DNA of 12,349 bases from Desulfobacteraceae bacterium (GTDB lineage Bacteria > Desulfobacterota > Desulfobacteria > Desulfobacterales > Desulfobacteraceae), in NCBI GenBank assembly GCA_022712835.1, contig JAFLJU010000549.1, positions 1 through 12,349 on the forward strand, in the 5' to 3' direction. This document shows, piece by piece, positions 7,406 through 12,349 of the stretch (position 1 is its first letter; each line of letters begins with the position of its first letter). Position numbers and translations under genes: made by a program. Below the pieces are notes generated by a model, which saw nothing but the letters and a program-made list of their open reading frames with translations, was not told where the DNA came from and ran no database searches.

Positions 7406-8739
7406 TATTGCACCTCCTTTGCCAATTGGTCCATGTCTTTTTTGGACACCTTTTCCGTGGCACAGAAAAGATAATGGTCTTTGAATTCAGGGTAATAGGG
7501 TTCAAGGTCTATACCTGCAAATATACATTGGTTTTGGATCAGGCTTGTTCTTTTTTCCTTAAACCCTTTGGGTGCCTTTAGGACAAATTCATTAAAGAAG
7601 GGGGTATCAAACACAGATTCGAATCCGACATTTTCGAGAGCAGATTTTAAATACACCGCTTTGTCATGGTTTTGCAACGCGATTTCACGGATACCAATTT
7701 TGCCAACGGTGGCCATATACATGGCTGCCGTCATGGCATTGAGACCATTATTGGAACAGATGTTGGAAGAGGCTTTTTCTCTTTTTATATGTTGTTCCCG
7801 TGTTGCAAGAGTCAGAACAAATCCATCGTCGCCATTGGCATCTTTTGTCTTGCCGATGAAACGGCCTGGCAGGCTTCTCATCAATTTAGTCGTGCCAGCC
7901 AGAATTCCCAAACCAGGTCCTCCGAATGTTTTGGCAATACCAAGGCTCTGACCTTCGCCGGCCACAAGATCGGCACCGCAGGACCCAGGATTTTTCAGAA
8001 GACCATAGGCAATGCTCTCGGTAAAAGAGGCAATGAACAAAATGCCTTTGCTCTCGGCAATGGTCTTGAAAGCTTTCAAGTCTTCAATATTGCCTAAGAA
8101 ATTCGGAGACTGAACTGCCACACCGGCAATACCGTCCATCAATTCCAGGGCAGCAAGGTCGGTGAGTCCTTCACTGGTACGGGGAATTTCAACCATTTCG
8201 TATCCCGTGGGACGCAGATAGGTTTCCATGATCTGACGGTGGCTGGGATGAGCCAGGGAAGAAACCGCTATTTTATTGGCTTTTCTGTCTTTCCTCAGGG
8301 CAATTAATGCACATTCGGCAAGGGCTGTGCCGCAGTCATAATGGGAGGCTGTGGCAATATCCATTCCCAAAAGCTCCGTGATCATGGTCTGAAATTCATA
8401 AATGCCCTGGAGGGTTCCCTGGCTTACTTCGGGCTGGTAAGGGGTATAGGCAGTTGAAAATTCAGACCGGGACACAAGATAGGGCACAATGGAGGGAATA
8501 TAATGGTCATAGGAGCCGGCACCGATAAAACATTTATAGTCTTTACAGGCAATATTGGCCGATGCCAGTTCTTCCATATAAGTATCAAGATCCCATTCAC
8601 TAAGGGCTTCCGGCAGGTTGAGCGGATCTTTGAGCTTTAACGCATCGGGTATGGTTTTAAACAAATCATCCAGGGATGCATGACCCGATTTGGCCAGCAT
8701 CTGGTCGATATCCTCTTGGGTATGGGGAAGATAACGCAT
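7405..8739 (-). CDS. gcvPA: Glycine dehydrogenase (decarboxylating) subunit 1, P-protein alpha
   Basis: This is the N-terminal half of the split P protein of the glycine cleavage system and partner of GcvPB. Family blocks are clear: MRYLPHTQED at the start, GAGSYDHYIPS (73-83), EFSTAYTPYQPEVSQGTLQ (93-111), GEGQSLGIAKTFGGPGLG (261-278) and TREQHIKREKASSNIC (313-328). The 444-residue length is normal. One core motif differs from the usual form: residues 129-143 read ATASHYDCGTALAEC where most members have NASMYDGATALAEA. The gene begins 5 bp after gcvH, with AAAGGA overlapping the gcvH end, and ends in a one-base overlap with gcvPB. A two-gene P protein is common in anaerobes and thermophiles. 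Proteobacteria such as E. coli have a single fused GcvP. Confidence 0.97.
   Translation of the reverse strand: MRYLPHTQEDIDQMLAKSGHASLDDLFKTIPDALKLKDPLNLPEALSEWDLDTYMEELASANIACKDYKCFIGAGSYDHYIPSIVPYLVSRSEFSTAYTPYQPEVSQGTLQGIYEFQTMITELLGMDIATASHYDCGTALAECALIALRKDRKANKIAVSSLAHPSHRQIMETYLRPTGYEMVEIPRTSEGLTDLAALELMDGIAGVAVQSPNFLGNIEDLKAFKTIAESKGILFIASFTESIAYGLLKNPGSCGADLVAGEGQSLGIAKTFGGPGLGILAGTTKLMRSLPGRFIGKTKDANGDDGFVLTLATREQHIKREKASSNICSNNGLNAMTAAMYMATVGKIGIREIALQNHDKAVYLKSALENVGFESVFDTPFFNEFVLKAPKGFKEKRTSLIQNQCIFAGIDLEPYYPEFKDHYLFCATEKVSKKDMDQLAKEVQ
7411..7420 (-). promoter_or_regulatory. Strong ribosome-binding site of gcvPB inside gcvPA
   Basis: On the - strand this reads AAAGGAGGTG, five bases before the gcvPB ATG (7405) and wholly within the last codons of gcvPA. 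Together with the TAATG stop/start overlap it decides the start and indicates coupled synthesis of the two P-protein subunits. Confidence 0.8.
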
Positions 8740-8744
8740 GGCAT

Positions 8745-9143
8745 TTATCCTTTCAGCATTTCAAGATATGCTGCCTTGTCCATTAAATTGTCCAACTGTG
8801 AAGGATCACTAGGCTTTACTTTGATGATCCAGCCGCCTTCATAACAGTCCTCATTGACAAGTTCCGGTGCATCTTCAAGGGCAGTATTGATTTCAATGAT
8901 ATCCCCAGAAATCGGAATATATACTTCTGATACAGCTTTTACTGATTCGACGCTGCCAAATTCATCACCCTTGGAAAAAGAATCCCCAGCTTCGGGCAGT
9001 TCAACAAAAACAATTTCACCCAATTGATCCTGGGCATAATCGCTCAAGCCGATGGTGACGATATCACCGTTAACTTTTGCCCACTCATGGTCTTCGGTGT
9101 ACTTTAAATCTTCGGGAAAATTCAGATCGCTAATTTCTTTCAT
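8745..9143 (-). CDS. gcvH: Glycine cleavage system H protein (lipoyl carrier)
   Basis: GcvH is the lipoylated shuttle that carries the aminomethyl group from the P protein to the T protein and is re-oxidised by the L protein. The 132-residue length is typical. The start KYTEDHEWAKV and the fold-defining GLSDYAQDQLGEIVFVELPE are present. The lipoylation site is Lys69 in GSVESVKAVSEVYIPISG. The C-terminal NEDCYEGGWIIKVKPSD block is also typical. AAAGGAG sits about six bases before the ATG at 9143. It is the expected substrate of LipB and LipA, encoded two genes downstream, so substrate and modifying enzymes are made from the same transcript. One H protein is seen here, and others may exist elsewhere in the genome. 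Confidence 0.97.
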   Translation of the reverse strand: MKEISDLNFPEDLKYTEDHEWAKVNGDIVTIGLSDYAQDQLGEIVFVELPEAGDSFSKGDEFGSVESVKAVSEVYIPISGDIIEINTALEDAPELVNEDCYEGGWIIKVKPSDPSQLDNLMDKAAYLEMLKG

Positions 9144-9166
9144 AACAGTCTCCTTTATTAATGGAT

Positions 9167-10414
9167 TTAAATAAAATTATCCAGTTTCATTCTTGCAGTT
9201 CTATCTGGTCGAATATCTGCTACAATAGTTACTTCTATAGCTCGCTTGCCTTCTTTAAGGCTAAGCTTAACCCCAGGTTTCAGTGGTTTAGACACCATAA
9301 CAAATCCGCAGCTAATTCCTTTTATTTTCAAATCTTTAGGAAGATCCGGTGTGTTAATGCTGACAATCTTGTTTTCAAACCAATTAATACCCATATCCGT
9401 GGCACAGGTCAGGACCCGGCCAATGTTTTCCTGGTGTTCTAATACCTGGGTGGTTGGGGCTGCATTGACTTTCCTTAAAGTATCTCCCACAAAAGGGTAA
9501 ACAAATTTATCGCTACTTTCAGGTGCGAGTCCCTTGGCACCTAAGAATTCTTTGGTAAAGCCACTTTTGTCCGAAGTGTAGGGCAGAGCGAAATCCCAGG
9601 GATGATTGGTAAATTTCCAGGGTCCGATATCCTGGTGAGACAATGGCAGACAGGCCCCGGCACGCAGCGAGTCCCTGGCACCCAATCCGCAGGCTGTGAT
9701 GCCAAAGGTTGCACCTGCAATAAGGGTTTCTTTCCAAAGGGTTTCAATGGCTGCAGGGTCCAGAAAAATTTCAAACCCGAACTCTCCGGTATAGCCGGAC
9801 CTGGATAAAAGAATGGGGGTGCCGTCAAGAAGGGTGACGCGATCCTCCTTGTTTAAGTCGTTTGTAAAATGGCCTTTAAATGAAAAATAGGGCATTTTAT
9901 TAAAAACAATTTCGGGATTCTGAATGAGTTTTGACAAGATTTTTGCTGAATTTTTCCCCTGTATATCCATCTTGGCGACTTTACCGGACAAATCTTCAAT
10001 CAAAACATCCTTAGCTTTTTTACGATTTTCAAGATGATCGGCAATGTCACCGCCCATGCCTGCATTCACGCAGATCATGAATCGGGTGTCTCCAAACTTA
10101 TAAACAATGGCATCGTCAATGCAATGCCCTTGTTCATTTAAAAATGCGCCATAGACACATCGGCCAATTTTAAGTGAAATAATATCCCGGGTAAAACAAA
10201 AGTTTAGCAGTTCAAAAGAATCCTGCCCGGTGACATTGATGCAGGCCATGTGACTTGTGTCAAATATTCCTGCAGATTTCAAAACACCCAAGTGCTCATT
10301 CTTGACCCCTGTTTCATACCATAATGGCATGTCAAACCCTCCGAAGTCAGACATGTTCGCGCCGGCATCCTTGTGCCATTGATGTAAAGATGTGGTTTTT
10401 AAATCATTATTCAT
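9167..10414 (-). CDS. gcvT: Glycine cleavage system T protein (aminomethyltransferase)
   Basis: GcvT releases ammonia from the aminomethyl-lipoyl arm and transfers the one-carbon unit to tetrahydrofolate. MSDFGGFDMPLWYETGVKNEH (21-41), FDTSHMACINVTGQD (51-65), the catalytic Asp101 in CIDDAIVY, and LLSRSGYTGEFGFEI (202-216) fit the family. After GLGARDSLRA (243-252) the usual LRLEAGLPLYG block is replaced by an extended form with SHQDIG and FTNHPWDFALPY (259-279). The 415 residues exceed the usual 360-375. I believe this is a clade-specific variant rather than a different enzyme, because it sits in a complete gcv cluster. Folate-dependent dehydrogenases or sarcosine oxidase share this fold but would not fit the context. 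The gaps are 23 bp to gcvH and 27 bp from the regulator. Confidence 0.93.
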   Translation of the reverse strand: MNNDLKTTSLHQWHKDAGANMSDFGGFDMPLWYETGVKNEHLGVLKSAGIFDTSHMACINVTGQDSFELLNFCFTRDIISLKIGRCVYGAFLNEQGHCIDDAIVYKFGDTRFMICVNAGMGGDIADHLENRKKAKDVLIEDLSGKVAKMDIQGKNSAKILSKLIQNPEIVFNKMPYFSFKGHFTNDLNKEDRVTLLDGTPILLSRSGYTGEFGFEIFLDPAAIETLWKETLIAGATFGITACGLGARDSLRAGACLPLSHQDIGPWKFTNHPWDFALPYTSDKSGFTKEFLGAKGLAPESSDKFVYPFVGDTLRKVNAAPTTQVLEHQENIGRVLTCATDMGINWFENKIVSINTPDLPKDLKIKGISCGFVMVSKPLKPGVKLSLKEGKRAIEVTIVADIRPDRTARMKLDNFI

Positions 10415-10441
10415 GACAACCTGCCTTTTTTTAGTTACAAT

Positions 10442-10885
10442 TTAAAAGATATAGGGAACCTTTAAATTGTAGGATTTATATACAACAAATGTTTCAACTG
10501 AGTTAACACCCTTGACTTTGGAAATTTCTTCGGTATAAAATTCCAAAAGGCCAAATCCTTTTTTGAACAAAACCAGTACAACCAAGTCATACCGGCCCGT
10601 TACAACCGATGTTGAAATAACGCCTTTGAGTTTGCTGATTTCTTCGCCTTTTTCGACCAGGTTCATTTCCGACAGTTTGATGCCAATAATGACGGTTCTG
10701 TGGCCGGGCAGGGTGGACGGGTCAACCAGTCCGCAAATTTCCAACACCCCTTCATCTGTGAGTTTATTGACCCTGGATCTGACGGTGTTTTCGGTGATTT
10801 GGAGTTTATCAGCGATTTTTTTAAAGGATTTTTTTCCGTCTTTGAGTTCTCTAATGATATCAATATTGGTTTTGTCGATCTTCAT
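10442..10885 (-). CDS. Lrp/AsnC-family transcriptional regulator
   Basis: This small DNA-binding protein of the leucine/asparagine-responsive family has 147 residues, the usual size. The N-terminal helix-turn-helix spans about residues 4-48 (IDIIRELKDG, KKIADKLQITENTVRSRVNKLTDEGVLE). A C-terminal RAM ligand-binding domain spans about 62-140, with VTGRYDLVVLVLF (95-107) as the effector-site strand. It is the first gene of the gcv block, 27 bp before gcvT, and divergent from lpdA. The start is ATG at 10885 with GAGG five bases upstream. Position suggests that it regulates the gcv-lip genes, lpdA and itself, perhaps responding to glycine or another amino acid. The ligand and the sign of regulation cannot be read from the sequence, and it is not evidently Lrp itself. 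Confidence 0.93.
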   Translation of the reverse strand: MKIDKTNIDIIRELKDGKKSFKKIADKLQITENTVRSRVNKLTDEGVLEICGLVDPSTLPGHRTVIIGIKLSEMNLVEKGEEISKLKGVISTSVVTGRYDLVVLVLFKKGFGLLEFYTEEISKVKGVNSVETFVVYKSYNLKVPYIF

Positions 10886-10932
10886 GCGGCCTCGTTTAAC
10901 GCTTAGAAATTCATGAAAGATAATTTAAATTA

Positions 10933-10960
10933 ATTATCTTGATAATTATCCTAAGATAAT
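10933..10960. promoter_or_regulatory. Candidate operator: ATTATCTT-N12-AAGATAAT inverted repeat
   Basis: A perfect 8-bp inverted repeat (10933-10940 and 10953-10960) encloses a second palindrome, GATAATTATC (10941-10950). With a further GATAA at 10961-10965 there are five GATAA/TTATC half-sites in 32 bases. AT-rich dyads of about this size are what Lrp/AsnC-family dimers bind. The cluster sits between the divergent regulator and lpdA, 48 bp from the regulator start. The role is inferred, and the dyad could be partly chance in such AT-rich DNA. Confidence 0.5.
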
Positions 10961-10966
10961 GATAAT
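10939..10966 (+). promoter_or_regulatory. Candidate promoter of lpdA
   Basis: On the + strand TTGATA (10939-10944, five of six to TTGACA) is followed after 16 bases by GATAAT (10961-10966, five of six). It would give a leader of about 135 bases to the lpdA ATG. It overlaps the opposing operon promoter and the GATAA dyad. The AT-rich stretch downstream (10972-11060) offers other weak promoter-like matches, so the call is tentative. Confidence 0.35.
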
Positions 10967-10971
10967 GTCAA
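10945..10971 (-). promoter_or_regulatory. Candidate promoter of the lrp-gcv-lip operon
   Basis: On the - strand a perfect TTGACA (10971-10966) is followed after 15 bases by GATAAT (10950-10945), which matches TATAAT at five of six positions. The 15-base spacing is shorter than the ideal 17. It would give a leader of about 50 bases to the regulator ATG. It lies over the GATAA dyad, so regulator binding would block or alter it. Confidence 0.4.
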
Positions 10972-11094
10972 TTAATTTTTAAAAAACTCATGAAAATATA
11001 AATTTTATTTGAATAAATTAGTGAAAACCCTTTTTATTGGGAAATTTTTTACGTAACAACAAATGCATTTTAAACATGAATTTAAACCTAGGCA

Positions 11095-11101
11095 AAAGGA
11101 G
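11095..11101 (+). promoter_or_regulatory. Ribosome-binding site of lpdA
   Basis: AAAGGAG lies six bases before the ATG at 11108 and fixes that start. The encoded N-terminus (AEKIIIIGGGPGG) matches the usual beginning of the family. Confidence 0.75.
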
Positions 11102-11107
11102 ATACGG

Positions 11108-12349
11108 ATGGCTGAAAAAATTATCATTATTGGCGGGGGACCCGGGGGATATATCGCAGCATTGCGCGCAGCAGCCCTTGGCGGGGAAGTAACCTTGATT
11201 GAAAGAGAAAATCTGGGCGGTACCTGTCTAAACTCTGGGTGTATCCCCTCAAAGATCATGAAAAATTCGGCGGATCTGTTTTTAAAATGTTTAAAAGCGG
11301 ATCTCTTGGGTATTAAAATTGAGGGGAGTATTACACCGGATATGACAGCCCTCATGGATCGGAAGGAAAAAATTCTTGTAAGTCAGAGAAAGGGAATCGC
11401 ATCCTTATTAGAAAGCCGAGGGGTTGCTGTTGAAAACGGCCTGGGAAGAATTTTATCCAAAAACGTGGTTGAAGTGAGTCGCGCGGATGGGCAGACAATG
11501 GAACTTTCCTTTGATAAATTGATCATTGCCGTTGGCACCAAACCCATGAATGTGCCGGATTTTCCCTTTGATCACAAAAAAATCCTTTCTTCCGATGACA
11601 TTCTTGTTCTTGATCGAATCCCAAAATCCATGACCATTGTTGGGGGGGGGGTGATCGGGTGTGAGTTTGCTTTTATCTTTTCTGCATTGGGGTGTGAGGT
11701 AACCGTTGTCGAAGCTATGTCCCGGGTTTTGCCCCTGCCTTCTGTGGATGAGGCCTGTTCAAAATTATTGTTAAGAGAGATGAAAAAACATAAAATAAAA
11801 GTCTTTTGCGACACCATTGTCACCAAGTCTGATTCAATAGATAATGGCGTTGGCATCACCCTTGCCCCAAGTCCCTTTACCGATAATCCAAAACCCAAAA
11901 AACTTAAAACCGACCGGATTGAATCTGAAATAATGGCGGTGTGCATCGGAAGAACGCCTTTATCAGAAGGACTTGGTCTTGAAAATATTGATCTTAAACC
12001 TACGGGTCCTGGGTGGATACCGGCCAATGAATATATGGAAACCTCCGTGGAAAACGTATATGCCATAGGGGATATTTTGGGACCTGGCAAGATCATGTTG
12101 GCCCATGTGGCCTCCCATGAAGGACTTGTGGCGGCTGAAAATGCCATGAAATTGAAAACAGATCAAAAATCGATCATGGGATATGAAGTTGTACCCGGCG
12201 CTATTTTCACAATGCCGGAGATCGGCACAGTGGGGTTGAGCGAAAAAGAAGCCATCGCCAAAAATTATGAGGTGGAGACGGCAAGTGTTAATTTCAGAGT
12301 TTTGGGCAAGGCCCAGGCCATTGATGAGATTGCAGGGGAGGCCAAGATG
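11108..12349 (+). CDS. lpdA: Dihydrolipoyl dehydrogenase, GCS L protein (3'-truncated by window)
   Basis: This FAD flavoenzyme re-oxidises dihydrolipoyl-GcvH with NAD+, closing the glycine cleavage cycle. It also serves as E3 of 2-oxoacid dehydrogenases. There are 414 residues to the window edge against about 460-475 for the family, so the last 50-60, with the catalytic HxxxxE, lie outside. Seen are the FAD loop IIGGGPGGYIAALRAAALG (7-25), the redox disulfide GGTCLNSGCIPSK (Cys40, Cys45), the NAD+ loop IVGGGVIGCEFAF (177-189), IGRTP, the FAD-binding VYAIGDILG, and the start of the dimerisation domain (FTMPEIGTVGLSEKEA). The frame is open throughout and ends on a whole codon at 12349. The NAD+ loop is encoded across a run of ten G (11642-11651). 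Placement divergent from the gcv operon suggests a dedicated L protein. Confidence 0.95.
   Translation, partial: MAEKIIIIGGGPGGYIAALRAAALGGEVTLIERENLGGTCLNSGCIPSKIMKNSADLFLKCLKADLLGIKIEGSITPDMTALMDRKEKILVSQRKGIASLLESRGVAVENGLGRILSKNVVEVSRADGQTMELSFDKLIIAVGTKPMNVPDFPFDHKKILSSDDILVLDRIPKSMTIVGGGVIGCEFAFIFSALGCEVTVVEAMSRVLPLPSVDEACSKLLLREMKKHKIKVFCDTIVTKSDSIDNGVGITLAPSPFTDNPKPKKLKTDRIESEIMAVCIGRTPLSEGLGLENIDLKPTGPGWIPANEYMETSVENVYAIGDILGPGKIMLAHVASHEGLVAAENAMKLKTDQKSIMGYEVVPGAIFTMPEIGTVGLSEKEAIAKNYEVETASVNFRVLGKAQAIDEIAGEAKM
11642..11651 (+). repeat. G10 homopolymer in the lpdA NAD+-binding loop
   Basis: Ten consecutive G encode Gly-Gly-Gly and the first base of Val in the GxGxxG fingerprint of the NAD+ domain. 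The frame as given is correct. Gain or loss of one base would truncate the protein. Shorter G runs occur in lspA (442-448) and lipB (5748-5755, coding strand), so the genome tolerates such tracts through frequent GGG glycine codons. Confidence 0.85.

Noticed and set aside
7568..8097. Open frames of 127 and 143 codons on the + strand inside gcvPA
   Set aside because: Both are antisense to well-conserved P-protein sequence, overlap each other in different frames, and show no family motif.
10563..10916. 117-codon open frame on the + strand opposite the Lrp-type regulator
   Set aside because: It is antisense to a full-length regulator with a clear helix-turn-helix and RAM domain. The product has no recognisable feature.
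10886..11107. Possible glycine riboswitch ahead of the gcv operon or lpdA
   Set aside because: The inferred operon leader is only about 50 bases, and the lpdA leader is AT-rich without the paired GC stems or conserved purine-rich loops of the glycine aptamer. The 27-bp gap before gcvT is also far too short.
11639..11654. Frameshift at the G10 tract in lpdA
   Set aside because: Reading through the tract gives an intact VGGGVIGCEF NAD+-binding fingerprint, and the frame stays open to the window end, so the length shown is correct.
11572..12147. 191-codon open frame on the - strand inside lpdA
   Set aside because: It is fully antisense to a clear dihydrolipoyl dehydrogenase with all its motifs, has no recognisable domain and no ribosome-binding support. 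It is a shadow of the lpdA codon pattern.
1..12349. CRISPR array, transposon, prophage, tRNA/rRNA or defence island
   Set aside because: No regularly spaced repeats, transposase or integrase motifs, tRNA-like cloverleaf sequence or phage genes were seen. Coding density is high and every gene is of a core family.

Overview
The window is an ordinary-looking bacterial chromosome segment of about 45% GC (estimated by eye). Every gene has a recognisable housekeeping or core-metabolic identity. Several features suggest an anaerobic Desulfobacterota (delta-proteobacterial, Desulfobacteraceae-like) genome: the style of the Lgt, GcvT and split GcvP proteins, the use of GGG glycine codons, and a complete glycine cleavage cluster with its own lipoylation genes. 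That assignment is inference from remembered protein style, not from a search. No mobile element, CRISPR array, tRNA or rRNA was seen. No stretch above about 220 bases lacks a gene.

Left block, + strand (1-4242): the 3' end of ileS (zinc-finger tail), then lspA, lgt, holA and pyk. The genes are tightly packed. The lspA ribosome-binding site overlaps the ileS stop, holA overlaps lgt by 14 bp, and the pyk ribosome-binding site overlaps the holA stop. This looks like one transcription unit. lspA and lgt are two of the core lipoprotein-maturation enzymes. The holA product carries a lysine-rich insertion. The pyk product is a pyruvate kinase with an altered first substrate/K+ loop.

Middle block, - strand (10885 down to 4324): lrp/asnC-type regulator, gcvT, gcvH, gcvPA, gcvPB, lipB, lipA, all co-directional with gaps of 27 bp or less or with short overlaps. 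GcvT, GcvH and GcvPA/GcvPB are the T, H and two-subunit P proteins of the glycine cleavage system. LipB and LipA build the lipoyl arm on GcvH. The system can run oxidatively (glycine to CO2, NH3 and methylene-THF) or in reverse, as in the reductive glycine pathway. The direction cannot be read from this sequence. The block converges with pyk across 81 bp that hold no convincing terminator.

Right block, + strand (11108 to the end): lpdA, dihydrolipoyl dehydrogenase (the L protein), truncated by the window edge. It is divergent from the regulator, so all four GCS activities, two lipoylation enzymes and a putative regulator sit together. The 222-bp divergent intergenic region holds the most striking non-coding signal: a cluster of GATAA/TTATC half-sites forming an 8-bp-arm inverted repeat. 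Two opposing sigma-70-like promoters overlap it and each other, making it a good candidate operator for the Lrp-type regulator. I found no clearly novel system. The points most worth a second look are this operator/promoter knot, the motif variants in Pyk, GcvT and GcvPA, the in-frame 15-bp repeat in lipA, and the G10 tract in lpdA.
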